DNA of 39,144 bases from RACS-047 sp031553855 (GCA_031553855.1 JAVBKW010000030.1:1-39144); one strand, 5' to 3'. Shown: positions 23,899-33,020, counted from the first letter of the stretch. Made by a program: numbers and translations. The notes: a model not told the origin generated them from the letters alone.

Positions 23899-24105
23899 AT
23901 GATATTAAATTTGATTGCAGCCGCACAAAACACGCTGAACGCTCTTGAGCTTTTCTGGAAGGGAATGCTGGCGATAGTTATCGTTATCGTTTTAATTTTT
24001 ATCGTCACGTTCTGTATGACGTATTTCACGCCCGACGCAAAAGCGAAAAGGCTGAAAGCCAAAGAAGAAAAAGAAAACAGAAAAAACGACGAAAACAGAA
24101 ATTAG
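23899..24105 (+). CDS. Small single-helix protein, probable decarboxylase gamma/delta (OadG-like) subunit
   Basis: A 68-residue protein with a short N-terminal amphipathic part, one membrane helix (about 22-44, MLAIVIVIVLIFIVTF) and a strongly charged tail ending KEENRKNDENRN. Size, layout and position right after the beta subunit fit the OadG/MmdC-type assembly subunit, though the sequence alone is too short to prove it. ATG 23899 is preferred over an in-frame TTG at 23893 because AAAGGAGG (23883-23890) gives 8-nt spacing to the ATG and only 2 nt to the TTG. Confidence 0.65.
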   Translation: MILNLIAAAQNTLNALELFWKGMLAIVIVIVLIFIVTFCMTYFTPDAKAKRLKAKEEKENRKNDENRN

Positions 24106-24117
24106 TACAATAGCGTA

Positions 24118-24157
24118 AAAAAGGGCTTCCGGTTACTTAAAAGCGGGAACCCTTTTT
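24118..24157 (+). terminator. Terminator of the decarboxylase operon
   Basis: AAAAAGGG (24118-24125) pairs with CCCTTTTT (24150-24157), extended by TTCC/GGAA after a one-base bulge. Confidence 0.75.
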
Positions 24158-24189
24158 ACTTGTGTAAGCTCAATATTAAAAAATTTGTC

Positions 24190-24218
24190 GATATTTAATT
24201 ATTCAGCGTTTCCTTAAA
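24190..24218. repeat. R-type repeat, single arm
   Basis: ATTATTCAGCGTTTCCTTAA matches the right arm of the R copy at 31350-31371. No left arm is seen. It lies just upstream of the pheA promoter. Confidence 0.6.
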
Positions 24219-24250
24219 TAAATCGGATACTATGGGATAATGCAATTTAC

Positions 24251-24280
24251 TTGCTAAAAGCTGTAAGATTGTGTTAAAAT
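24251..24280 (+). promoter_or_regulatory. Promoter of pheA, giving a leaderless or near-leaderless transcript
   Basis: TTGCTA (24251-24256), 18-bp spacer, TAAAAT (24275-24280) with extended -10 TGT. The expected start, about 7 nt after the -10 box, falls at the A of ATG 24287. There is no ribosome site. Confidence 0.5.
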
Positions 24281-24286
24281 GGTTGA

Positions 24287-25090
24287 ATGAGAATTGCCTA
24301 TTTCGGAGATGAGAACAGCCATACCTACGCCGCGGCGAAATATTCGTTCGAGGACGGAGAAAATTTGTTTACGGGCTGTAAAACTATCCGCGAATGTTTT
24401 GAGGCAGTCGAATCGGGCAGGGCGGACGTTGCCGTAACGCCGCTTGAAAACAGCGTCGAGGGCACTGTGCGCGACACCCTTGACGCCCTTAACAGCTTTG
24501 CCGTCTATATCCACCGCGTTGTCAATATGCCTATTCGTCAGGCTTTGGTCGCTTTTCGCGGCGCGGCAAGAGAGGATATTAAGACTATTTATTCGCATTA
24601 TCAGGCTTTGAGCCAATGCAAAAACTACCTTGCAAAAAATTTCCCGCAAGTAGAGATCATAGCGGCAGGGTCAACGAGCGAGGCGTTAAAAAAAGTGACG
24701 GGCAAGGAAATCGCGGCAATCGCGCGAAAGTCCGGCGGCGCGTATACGACCGTGCTTGAAAAGGAAATAGAGGATCATAAGTCAAACGAAACGCGCTTTG
24801 CCGTTATCGGCAAAATGCCGCAGTTCGAGGGGTCTAAGTGTTCGGTGATTTTCGATACGGCCGACAAGCCCGGCGCGCTGCTCAGCGTTTTGAACGAGCT
24901 ATACCGTAAAAACGTCAATATGACAAAATTAGAGTCTCGCCCCAAAGGCGATAAGCTGGGGCGGTACGTTTTTTTAACAGATTTCGATTTTGACGGCTCA
25001 AAAGAAGAGCTTACGGCGCTGCTGGCGGAATTGTCCGCCAAAACAAATTTTTTGAAATTTTTAGGCAAATATAATTGCGTAACATTGTAG
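24287..25090 (+). CDS. pheA: Prephenate dehydratase
   Basis: It converts prephenate to phenylpyruvate in phenylalanine synthesis. The 267 residues hold the catalytic PDT domain (1-180), with VTPLENSVEG and the key TRFAVIG motif (about 168-174), and an ACT regulatory domain (about 185-267), with KPGALLSVL and the phenylalanine-binding LESRP. There is no fused chorismate mutase. The gene ends in TAG within the secA ribosome site, so pheA and secA are likely co-transcribed, an unusual pairing. ATG 24287 has no Shine-Dalgarno sequence. Confidence 0.95.
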   Translation: MRIAYFGDENSHTYAAAKYSFEDGENLFTGCKTIRECFEAVESGRADVAVTPLENSVEGTVRDTLDALNSFAVYIHRVVNMPIRQALVAFRGAAREDIKTIYSHYQALSQCKNYLAKNFPQVEIIAAGSTSEALKKVTGKEIAAIARKSGGAYTTVLEKEIEDHKSNETRFAVIGKMPQFEGSKCSVIFDTADKPGALLSVLNELYRKNVNMTKLESRPKGDKLGRYVFLTDFDFDGSKEELTALLAELSAKTNFLKFLGKYNCVTL

Positions 25091-25099
25091 GAGGATCAT

Positions 25100-27808
25100 A
25101 TGGGTTTAATCAGTTTTATTTTAGGCGCGGATAACCGTAAGCATATCAAAAAGCTTAACGTTCTTGCCGATAAAATCGAATTACTCGAAGAAAAATACGT
25201 CGCGATGTCGGACGAGGAGCTTAAAAGCCAGACGCCGGAGTTCAAGCGCCGTTTAAAGGAAAATTTTGAAACGCTCGACGACATTCTGCCCGAGGCTTAC
25301 GCCGTTGTGCGCGAGGCGAGCAAGCGCGTTCTGGGTATGCGCCACTTTAAGGTGCAGCTTATGGGCGGTATCGTACTGCATCAGGGCCGAATATCTGAAA
25401 TGCGTACAGGTGAAGGTAAAACGCTTGTGTCCACGCTGCCTGCTTACTTGAACGCACTCAAAGAAGAGGGCGTCCATATCGTTACGGTCAACGACTATCT
25501 GGCTAAGCGCGACGCGGAATGGATGGGCAAGATCCACCGTTTCTTAGGCCTTACTGTCGGCGTGGCTATCGCGGGAATGAGCCCCGAGGCTAAGCGCGCG
25601 GCATACGCCTGCGACATCACTTACGCTACAAACAACGAGCTGGGCTTTGACTACCTGCGCGACAATATGGTCATATATAAGGAAGAGATGGTCCAGCGTA
25701 AGCTCTCGTTTGCCATCATCGACGAGGTAGACTCGATTTTGATAGACGAGGCAAGGACTCCGCTTATCATTTCAGGGCGCGGCGGAAAGTCCAGCGATAT
25801 GTACGTGAACGCAAACCGTTTCGCGCGCAGTTTAACTGCCGACGACTACGAGATCGAAGAAAAGAAAAAGGCTATAAACCTCACCGACGATGGTATGACG
25901 AAAGCCGAAAGGTATTTCGGGGTAGACAGCCTTTCAGATATTGAAAACACCGAATTAAACCACTATATAAACAACGCTATCCGCGCTCATTTCATAATGA
26001 AGCGCGATAAGGATTATATCGTAAACAACGGCGAGGTCATTATCGTCGACGAGTTTACGGGGCGTCTGATGATAGGCCGCCGTTATTCAGAGGGCTTGCA
26101 TCAGGCTATCGAGGCAAAAGAAAACGTGCGTATCCAAAACGAGAACAAAACGCTTGCCACGATCACCTTCCAAAACTATTTCCGTCTGTATTCTAAGCTT
26201 GCGGGTATGACGGGTACAGCAAAAACCGAGGAAACCGAGTTCCGCGGCATTTATAAGCTCGACGTCGTAACTATTCCCACCAATCTTCCCAACGCCCGTG
26301 TTGACGAGGACGATCAGATCTACACCACAGAGGGCGGAAAGCTGCGCGCAGTAGTGCGCGATATAGCCGAGTGCTACGAAAGAGGGCAGCCGGTGCTTGT
26401 GGGTACTACAACGGTCGAAAAGAGCGAAGAGCTTGCCGAAATGCTCAAAAAAGAAAAGATACCGCATAAGGTGCTGAACGCGAAAAACCACGAAAGGGAA
26501 GCCGAGATAGTCGCACAGGCCGGTAAGCTGCACGCGATAACTATCGCCACTAATATGGCCGGCCGCGGAACCGACATTTTGCTTGGCGGTAATGCCGAAT
26601 ATCTGGCTAAAAAACGTATGCGCGACCTTGGAATGAGCGAGGAGAGCATTTATTACGCAACGTCATATTTCAATACTGCCGACGAGGAAATTTTAAACGC
26701 GAGAAAGCAGTTCAACGAATTTATGGGCGAATATAAGCCCGAGATAGCCGAGGAAAAGGAAAAGGTCGTAGCCGTAGGCGGATTAAGGATAATAGGTACA
26801 GAACGCCACGAATCGCGCCGTATCGACAATCAGCTGCGCGGGCGCGCCGGCCGTCAGGGCGATATAGGCTCCTCGATTTTCTATCTTTCGATGGAGGACG
26901 AGGTAGTGCGCCTGTTCGGCGGCGACAGAATGAAGCGTATTGCCGACGCGTTCAAAATCGACGAGGACACTCCTTTTGCTATGGGAATGCTTACGCGCCA
27001 GATCGAAAACGCGCAGAAGAACATAGAGGGACGTAACTATACTATCCGCCGTCAGGTCCTTGAATACGACAACGTAATGAATACGCAGCGTACTATCATC
27101 TACGGCGAACGCGGCAAGGTGCTCAAAGGAATGTCCGTTCACGATCAGATCGAAAAGATGATGCGCGATCAGATCGAAACCGTCGCAGGCGCCTACACCG
27201 ACCCCAGAACAGATTGGAACGAGTGGGACAACGCCGGGCTCAATAAGGAAATGGAACGCAAACTCCTTCCCGGCGACCCTGAATTTTTGACTGAAGATAT
27301 CCTTTCTAAGCTTGCCTTAGAGGAGATCAAGGAAGAGATATTCAAGGAAATGATGCGCCGTTATCAGCTCAAGATCGATAACGCCAAAGCGTTAGGAGTC
27401 GATTTTGAGGAAGTCGAGCGCGTCATACTTTTAAAGGTTGTCGATAATAAATGGATGGACCATATCGACGCGATGGATTCCCTGCGCCGCGGTATCGGGC
27501 TCAAAGCCTACGGCCAGCAGGATCCGGTCGTCGCCTATAAGCAGGAAGGCTTCCAAATGTTCGACGATATGATAGAAAGGATACAGGAAGAAACGGTTGC
27601 TCTTTTGATGCGCGTCAACGTAGAAAGTGCGCCTAAACGCGAAGGGCAGAACCTTGATTTAGTCGTTTCAAGCGGCGGTGAAAACAAAAAGGCCGCAAAA
27701 GAGCCTACTGTTAACGCAAAAAAAGACGTAGGCAGGAACGACCCTTGCCCTTGCGGTTCCGGAAAGAAATATAAAAATTGCTGCTATGATAAGGATCATA
27801 AGGCATAA
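25100..27808 (+). CDS. secA: Preprotein translocase motor subunit SecA
   Basis: The ATPase that drives unfolded secretory proteins through SecYEG. At 902 residues it is full length. The Walker A site is RTGEGKT (Lys107) and Walker B is IIDEVDSILIDEARTP. The second nucleotide-binding fold has TNMAGRGTDI and the RGRAGRQGD motif. The C-terminal zinc-binding tail DPCPCGSGKKYKNCC, which contacts SecB-like factors or phospholipid, is intact. AGGAGG overlaps the pheA stop 9 nt upstream of ATG 25100. Confidence 0.98.
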   Translation: MGLISFILGADNRKHIKKLNVLADKIELLEEKYVAMSDEELKSQTPEFKRRLKENFETLDDILPEAYAVVREASKRVLGMRHFKVQLMGGIVLHQGRISEMRTGEGKTLVSTLPAYLNALKEEGVHIVTVNDYLAKRDAEWMGKIHRFLGLTVGVAIAGMSPEAKRAAYACDITYATNNELGFDYLRDNMVIYKEEMVQRKLSFAIIDEVDSILIDEARTPLIISGRGGKSSDMYVNANRFARSLTADDYEIEEKKKAINLTDDGMTKAERYFGVDSLSDIENTELNHYINNAIRAHFIMKRDKDYIVNNGEVIIVDEFTGRLMIGRRYSEGLHQAIEAKENVRIQNENKTLATITFQNYFRLYSKLAGMTGTAKTEETEFRGIYKLDVVTIPTNLPNARVDEDDQIYTTEGGKLRAVVRDIAECYERGQPVLVGTTTVEKSEELAEMLKKEKIPHKVLNAKNHEREAEIVAQAGKLHAITIATNMAGRGTDILLGGNAEYLAKKRMRDLGMSEESIYYATSYFNTADEEILNARKQFNEFMGEYKPEIAEEKEKVVAVGGLRIIGTERHESRRIDNQLRGRAGRQGDIGSSIFYLSMEDEVVRLFGGDRMKRIADAFKIDEDTPFAMGMLTRQIENAQKNIEGRNYTIRRQVLEYDNVMNTQRTIIYGERGKVLKGMSVHDQIEKMMRDQIETVAGAYTDPRTDWNEWDNAGLNKEMERKLLPGDPEFLTEDILSKLALEEIKEEIFKEMMRRYQLKIDNAKALGVDFEEVERVILLKVVDNKWMDHIDAMDSLRRGIGLKAYGQQDPVVAYKQEGFQMFDDMIERIQEETVALLMRVNVESAPKREGQNLDLVVSSGGENKKAAKEPTVNAKKDVGRNDPCPCGSGKKYKNCCYDKDHKA

Positions 27809-27835
27809 AAAAGAATACAAGAAAGAATACAATAC

Positions 27836-27880
27836 AATGGGGCTGCCTCGCGTATCGTGAGACAGCCCCATTAATTGTTT
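27836..27880 (+). terminator. secA terminator, GCTGTCTCACGA-type hairpin
   Basis: AATGGGGCTGCCTCGCG (27836-27852) pairs with CGTGAGACAGCCCCATT (27856-27872, two G-U), then a T-rich run to 27880. It is a family member of the hairpins at 2082 and 34035. Confidence 0.85.
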
Positions 27881-27955
27881 TTTATATCTATTTAAGCCTT
27901 TCTTATACTTTTTTAAATCCTTACCAATATAAAATAGCCGGTATCTTCACATTGC

Positions 27956-27985
27956 TTGATATTTTTTGCGTTTCTGTGATATAAT
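27956..27985 (+). promoter_or_regulatory. Promoter of the prfB-tsaD-mnmA operon
   Basis: TTGATA (27956-27961), 18-bp spacer, consensus TATAAT (27980-27985) with extended -10 TGA. Confidence 0.7.
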
Positions 27986-28022
27986 TAGAAAAATAAAATC
28001 TTTTATCAAGGAAACTTCGACA

Positions 28023-29120
28023 TTGCTGATTTTAGACGATATTAAAATACGTTTTAACGCGCTTTCGGAAAAGATGTCCGACTGTATTTTGGCGTGCGAT
28101 TTAGATAAGCTTAGCGCGCGAAAGCTTGAGCTTGACGCCTTGCAGGCTGACCCTGCGCTCTATTCGGATCTGAAAAAGGCGCAAAGCATCAATTCCGAAG
28201 CAAAATATACCGCCGATAAGATCGCGCTTTTATCGGATTTATCGGGCAGAGTTAAGGATCTGGGCGATTTTATCGAAATGGCTGAAACTGAAAGCGACGA
28301 AAGCCTTATTACCGACATTAAAGACACCCTTGCAGGCCTAGAGGAGGAAGTAGAGTCGCTCTATTTAAATACTATTTTAAAAGTCGAGTACGACAAAAAC
28401 AACGCTATCCTTACGCTGCATGCGGGCGCGGGCGGAACGGAGGCGCAGGACTGGACTGAAATGCTCTACCGTATGTACAAAATGTACGCCGATAAAAGCG
28501 GCTTTACCATTGAGGAACTCGATTATCTTGCGGGCGACGAGGCGGGAATAAAATCCGTCACTTTTTTGATGCGCGGCATAAACGCATACGGATATTTAAA
28601 GGCGGAAAAGGGAGTACACAGGCTCGTGCGTATTTCGCCGTTCGATTCTAACGCGCGCCGCCATACGTCCTTTGCAAGCTTGGAGGTAATGCCGGAAATA
28701 GAAAACGACACCTCGATAAAAATCGCGCCGGACGATCTCAATATCGACACCTACCGCGCGGGCGGCGCAGGGGGGCAGCACGTCAACCGTACCGACAGCG
28801 CGGTTCGCATAACCCATATTCCCTCCGGTATAGTTGTGCAGTGCCAGAATGAGCGCAGCCAGATACAAAACCGCGAAACCGCTATGAAAATGCTGCTTTC
28901 AAAGCTTGCCGAATTGCGCGAGCGCGAAATAATGGACAAAGCGAACGCGATAAAGGGCGAATTGAAGAAAATCGAATGGGGCTCGCAGATCCGCAGCTAT
29001 GTTTTTCAGCCCTACACTATGGTCAAAGACCACCGCACGAATTTTGAAAACACCGATATCCAGTCGGTTATGAACGGAAATATTGCCGAATTTATTTTTG
29101 AGTATTTGAGAAAGTCTTAA
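28023..29120 (+). CDS. prfB: Peptide chain release factor 2
   Basis: It recognises UGA and UAA stop codons and triggers peptide release. The 365 residues carry the SPF codon-reading motif (RISPFDS) and GGQ at 250-252, the same numbering as E. coli RF2. That supports TTG 28023 as start, with AAGGAAA (28008-28014) 8 nt upstream; an upstream in-frame ATG at 27966 lies inside the promoter. The reading frame is continuous: there is no CTTTGA slip site near codon 26, so the classical autoregulatory +1 frameshift is absent. It is the first gene of a tight operon with tsaD 4 nt downstream. Confidence 0.96.
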   Translation: MLILDDIKIRFNALSEKMSDCILACDLDKLSARKLELDALQADPALYSDLKKAQSINSEAKYTADKIALLSDLSGRVKDLGDFIEMAETESDESLITDIKDTLAGLEEEVESLYLNTILKVEYDKNNAILTLHAGAGGTEAQDWTEMLYRMYKMYADKSGFTIEELDYLAGDEAGIKSVTFLMRGINAYGYLKAEKGVHRLVRISPFDSNARRHTSFASLEVMPEIENDTSIKIAPDDLNIDTYRAGGAGGQHVNRTDSAVRITHIPSGIVVQCQNERSQIQNRETAMKMLLSKLAELREREIMDKANAIKGELKKIEWGSQIRSYVFQPYTMVKDHRTNFENTDIQSVMNGNIAEFIFEYLRKS

Positions 29121-29124
29121 AATA

Positions 29125-30204
29125 ATGTACGAAGAGATAACAAAAGCTAAATTTAAAAGGCTCTTTAATAAGAGCGGCAGCGTAATACTGGGCATCGAAA
29201 GCTCGTGCGACGAGACGGCGGCGGCGGTTGTCAGGGGCGGCCGCGAGGTTTTGTCGAGCGTTATTGCAAGCCAGATAGACATACATCAGCGTTTCGGCGG
29301 GGTAGTGCCGGAGGTCGCCTCAAGAAACCATACCTTATCCATAAACAACGTTGTCGGCGAGGCGCTTGAAAAGGCGGGAATAGGCTGGGGCGATTTAGAC
29401 GCGGTCGCCGTCACCTACGGAGCCGGGCTTGCGGGCGCGCTTCTTATCGGCGTTTCGGCGGCAAAAGCTTATTCATACGCAAATAATATCCCGCTTATTG
29501 CTGTAAATCATATCGAGGCGCATATAGCGGCAAACTTTGTGCAGTTCAAAGATTTAGAGCCGCCTTTTTTAGCTGCGGTGGCAAGTGGCGGGCATACGAG
29601 CCTAATTGCCGTTCAGGGGTATAACGATTTTACGCTTTTGGGCGGTACGGCAGACGACGCTATCGGCGAGGCTTTCGATAAGGTGGCAAGGCTTTTAGGG
29701 CTGCCATATCCCGGCGGGCCGAACGTCGAGAGGCTGGCAAAAGAGGGGACGGCGAATATCAGCTTTTTTAAAAGCAAGAAGGCCGTTCGCTCAGACCTTT
29801 CCTTAAGCTACTCAGGGCTTAAGACCGCGGTTGTAAATTACGTGCATAACCTTAAGCAAAAAGGGCTTGAAATCCCTGTTGCGGATATATGCGCGTCATT
29901 TACACAAACCGCCGTAAATCTCTTATCCGACGCGGCCGTTTTTGCTGCGGAAAAATTCGGATATAAGCGTATAGTTTTAGCGGGCGGAGTGGCTGCAAAC
30001 GGAGTTTTGAGAAACACGTTGTCGTTAAACGCCCGCAAACGGGGCATAGAGGTCTTTTACCCCGAACTTGTCCTTTGTACCGACAACGCGGTTATGGTCG
30101 CCGCGCGCGCACACTTTGCCGCTTTCGAGGGCAAGGATTTAGCTGATCTGACTCTGAATTCAAACCCCGGACTGCGCGTAAAAAGCGGCGCAAAAGCCGA
30201 TTGA
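29125..30204 (+). CDS. tsaD: tRNA N6-adenosine threonylcarbamoyltransferase
   Basis: It makes t6A37 in ANN-decoding tRNAs together with TsaB and TsaE. It is an ASKHA-fold protein of 359 residues with ILGIESSCDETAAAVV, the metal-binding NHIEAH and the phosphate loop ASGGHTSL. It carries about 20 extra residues before the usual start (ILGIESS), but ATG 29125, 4 nt after the prfB stop, is the only standard start available. The ribosome site is weak, so coupling with prfB is likely. Its TGA overlaps the upstream TTG of the mnmA frame. Confidence 0.96.
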   Translation: MYEEITKAKFKRLFNKSGSVILGIESSCDETAAAVVRGGREVLSSVIASQIDIHQRFGGVVPEVASRNHTLSINNVVGEALEKAGIGWGDLDAVAVTYGAGLAGALLIGVSAAKAYSYANNIPLIAVNHIEAHIAANFVQFKDLEPPFLAAVASGGHTSLIAVQGYNDFTLLGGTADDAIGEAFDKVARLLGLPYPGGPNVERLAKEGTANISFFKSKKAVRSDLSLSYSGLKTAVVNYVHNLKQKGLEIPVADICASFTQTAVNLLSDAAVFAAEKFGYKRIVLAGGVAANGVLRNTLSLNARKRGIEVFYPELVLCTDNAVMVAARAHFAAFEGKDLADLTLNSNPGLRVKSGAKAD

Positions 30205-30212
30205 AAAAAACT

Positions 30213-31301
30213 ATGAAAAAAAAGAAAGTCGTAGTGGGAATGAGCGGCGGGGTAGACAGCTCCGTGGCGGCAAAAATACTTATCGAGCAAGGTTACGAGA
30301 CGATAGGCCTTTTTATGCATAACTGGGAAGAAGAGGACGGCGCGGGCGAGTGCAGCTCGGCGGACGACTGGGCGGATGTTCAGGCGGTTTGCGGCAAGCT
30401 CAATATTCCCTGCTATTCCGTCAATTTTTCTCAAGAGTATATGGAGCGCGTGTTTTCATATTTTCTTGAGGAATACAGGAAAGGCAGGACGCCCAACCCC
30501 GACGTATTATGCAACCGTGAAATCAAGTTCGGCCCGTTCCGCACTCACGCGCTAAAGCTTGGCGCGGACTATATCGCAACGGGACATTATTGCGGCATAA
30601 GCTTTGAAAACGATTCGGTGCAGCTTTTAAAAGCGGCCGACGAAAATAAGGATCAGACGTATTTTTTAAATCAGGTCGCAACGTGCCAGCTGCAAAACGT
30701 TATGTTCCCGCTGCAAAACCTTTTAAAGCCGCAGGTGCGCGAGCTTGCCTTAAAGTACGGGCTTGTTACGGCTAAGAAAAAGGACTCGACCGGAATATGC
30801 TTTATAGGCGAAAGAAAATTCAAGGATTTCCTTAAAACGTACCTTCCTGCAAAACAGGGCACAATTGTCGATCTTTCCGGAAAAGAAGTAGGCGTTCATG
30901 ACGGGCTGATGTATTACACGCTCGGACAAAGGCGCGGCTTAGGTATAGGCGGCGTTAAGGACGAGGATCAAAGCCGTTGGTATGTAGTTGAGAAAAATCT
31001 CGATAAAAACGAGCTTATCGTGTCTAACGGCGAGGGCGAGGAGCTTTTTTCCGACGCGCTAGAAACCTTTAATATAAACTTTATAGGAGATGTGTCCCTT
31101 CCCGCCGAATTTGAAGCCAAAGCAAAAACGCGCTACCGCCAGCCCGAACAGGACTGCGTCGTTTTAAGAAAAGGAAACGGCGCGTATATAAGCTTTAAAA
31201 CGCCGCAAAGAGCCGTAACCGCGGGGCAATACGTAGTTTTATACAGCGGCAGCAGGTGCCTTGGCGGAGGCGTGATCGAAAAAACTTTTAAAAACCCTTA
31301 A
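30213..31301 (+). CDS. mnmA: tRNA 2-thiouridylase
   Basis: It thiolates U34 of Lys, Glu and Gln tRNAs. The PP-loop SGGVDSS (about 10-16) binds ATP, and the catalytic cysteines are Cys100 (DVLCNREIKF) and Cys196 (GICFIG). The product is 362 residues. ATG 30213 gives the usual MKKKKVVVGMSGG start. A TTG at 30201 overlapping the tsaD stop would add four residues and cannot be excluded. Neither has a clear ribosome site, so translation probably depends on tsaD. The stop TAA lies inside an R-type palindrome. Confidence 0.95.
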   Translation: MKKKKVVVGMSGGVDSSVAAKILIEQGYETIGLFMHNWEEEDGAGECSSADDWADVQAVCGKLNIPCYSVNFSQEYMERVFSYFLEEYRKGRTPNPDVLCNREIKFGPFRTHALKLGADYIATGHYCGISFENDSVQLLKAADENKDQTYFLNQVATCQLQNVMFPLQNLLKPQVRELALKYGLVTAKKKDSTGICFIGERKFKDFLKTYLPAKQGTIVDLSGKEVGVHDGLMYYTLGQRRGLGIGGVKDEDQSRWYVVEKNLDKNELIVSNGEGEELFSDALETFNINFIGDVSLPAEFEAKAKTRYRQPEQDCVVLRKGNGAYISFKTPQRAVTAGQYVVLYSGSRCLGGGVIEKTFKNP

Positions 31302-31380
31302 GGAAAAGATGAATAAATATTTAGAGTGATTTTGCCGAAATTCTAATCGTATTTATTCAGCGTTTCCTTAATTTTTTTTT
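31298..31380 (+). terminator. R-type palindrome acting as operon terminator
   Basis: Left arm TTAAGGAAA-AGAT-GAATAAATA (31298-31319) pairs with TATTTATTC-AGCG-TTTCCTTAA (31350-31371), followed by nine Ts. The left arm supplies the TAA of mnmA. Confidence 0.75.
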
Positions 31381-31437
31381 GCATCTTCAGCGGCGCAATA
31401 TTCGGAATAATTTAAGTATAAAAAACGGCAAAAAATA

Positions 31438-31466
31438 TTGCCAAATTTCTATATATAGTGTAAAAT
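31438..31466 (+). promoter_or_regulatory. Promoter of uraA
   Basis: TTGCCA (31438-31443), 17-bp spacer, TAAAAT (31461-31466). The leader is about 83 nt; I see only a weak GCTGC/GCAGC pairing in it and no clear PyrR attenuator. Confidence 0.6.
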
Positions 31467-31555
31467 AGGTCTGATAGGCTGCTAAAATGCGCAATATGCA
31501 GATTTAACTTAGCGTAAAACCGCAGCTTAAAAAAAATATACGGAGAGGAAAACTA

Positions 31556-33007
31556 ATGAAGAAACTGCAAAATCTCAGAGGGCTCTATTCGGGCAAGGAT
31601 GTTGTTTTAAGCTTTCAGCATATGTTCGCAATGCTGGGCGCGACGGTACTTGTGCCGATATTAGCGGGCTTAAGTATTTCTATGGCGCTTGTCGCCGCAG
31701 GGCTCGGAACTATCTGCTTTTATTTTTTAACAAAGCGCAAAGTTCCGGTATTTTTAGGCTCCAGCTTTGCGTTCCTGCCCGCGCTTATGGCAATAGTGGG
31801 CCAAAGCTTGCAGCAGACAGGCGGCAAGGTCTATAATCAGCACGTTCTGGCGGCAATGATAGCTACAATCTGTGCAGGCCTTGTGTACGTTTTGCTTGCG
31901 GTCATAATCAAATACGTCGGCGTTGCGAAAATCAAGAAGCTTTTCCCGCCCATCGTTGTAGGGCCTGTCATCATCGTTATCGGTATGGTGCTTGCTCCGA
32001 AAATGTTTTTAAATAACATTGTGAACAATTATCAGCTCTACGGCTCCGTTGCATGGAAAGAGTGGACTACCGCTATAATAACGGCTTTAACTATTCTTGC
32101 TATAAACGCGTTTGCAAAGCCTAAAAGCTTTTTGAAGGTCGTTCCTATCCTTTTAGGCTTTATCGTCGGTTACATTTACGGCGCGTGCATCGGCCTTGTG
32201 AATTTTGCTAATTTCAACTGGACGGATATCGTCATATTCCAGCACCTTGGAAAAGAATTCGGATTTTATGCCGCTTTCGGTTATATGGATTGGGCGCTTC
32301 TGGGCTCGGCGCTTATAATGATAGTTCCGCTCGCGCTCGTAACGTTTATGGAGCATCTTGGCGATATTTCGGCAAACTCCATAATCTGCGGCAAAGACTT
32401 TATGGTAGACCCCGGCCTGCACAGAACGGTTTTAGGCGACGGCGTTGCCACAATGATCGCCGGTTTCTTAGGCGGCCCGGCTAACACTACGTACGGAGAA
32501 AATACAGCCGTGCTTGCTATGACCAAAAACTACAATCCCAAAAATATTTTCCTTGCAGCCGTAATGGCGGTCGTGTTCGGAGTGTTCTCGATATTCGGCA
32601 ACCTGCTTTCGACTATCCCGTCCGCGGTTATCGGCGGCGCGTCGATAGTGCTGTTCGGTATGATTTCCGCGTCCGGCCTGCGCGCGCTCGTCGACGCTAA
32701 GGTCGATTTTTCGATCACAAAAAACCTTATTATTGTTTCGGTCATTTTAGCTATCGGCCTTGGGCTTTCCGCGGTCACGCTCGGCGGAACCTTTGCGGTC
32801 AAGATCGGCGACGTCGAAATTTCGCCGCTCGCTATTTGTACGGTAGTCGGAATTATTTTGAACCTTGTCATTCCCCAGGTTAAGGACGAGGGAGTGCGCG
32901 CCTACGTCGATCCGGAGTATGACGCGCAAGAAAAAATAGAAGAGAGCGAAAAAATAAGCGAAGAAGCAAAGGCCGCGCCTGAGGCCGAAGTAGAAGTAAA
33001 AGAATAA
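31556..33007 (+). CDS. uraA: Uracil permease (NCS2 family)
   Basis: A proton-coupled uracil importer in the cell membrane. The 483 residues form about 14 helices of the UraA fold, with SFQHMFAMLGATVLVP at the start, the FMEHLGDIS signature in TM8 and GGPANTTYGEN in TM10. An acidic tail (about 455-483, rich in Glu) extends beyond the usual end. CGGAGAGG (31541-31548) serves ATG 31556. The next gene, upp, uses the imported uracil; a 128-bp palindrome separates them. Confidence 0.93.
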   Translation: MKKLQNLRGLYSGKDVVLSFQHMFAMLGATVLVPILAGLSISMALVAAGLGTICFYFLTKRKVPVFLGSSFAFLPALMAIVGQSLQQTGGKVYNQHVLAAMIATICAGLVYVLLAVIIKYVGVAKIKKLFPPIVVGPVIIVIGMVLAPKMFLNNIVNNYQLYGSVAWKEWTTAIITALTILAINAFAKPKSFLKVVPILLGFIVGYIYGACIGLVNFANFNWTDIVIFQHLGKEFGFYAAFGYMDWALLGSALIMIVPLALVTFMEHLGDISANSIICGKDFMVDPGLHRTVLGDGVATMIAGFLGGPANTTYGENTAVLAMTKNYNPKNIFLAAVMAVVFGVFSIFGNLLSTIPSAVIGGASIVLFGMISASGLRALVDAKVDFSITKNLIIVSVILAIGLGLSAVTLGGTFAVKIGDVEISPLAICTVVGIILNLVIPQVKDEGVRAYVDPEYDAQEKIEESEKISEEAKAAPEAEVEVKE

Positions 33008-33020
33008 CCGCCGATTTATA

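Noticed and set aside
27966..28022. N-terminal extension of RF2 from ATG 27966
   Set aside because: It lies inside the promoter spacer; GGQ numbering and the ribosome site support TTG 28023.
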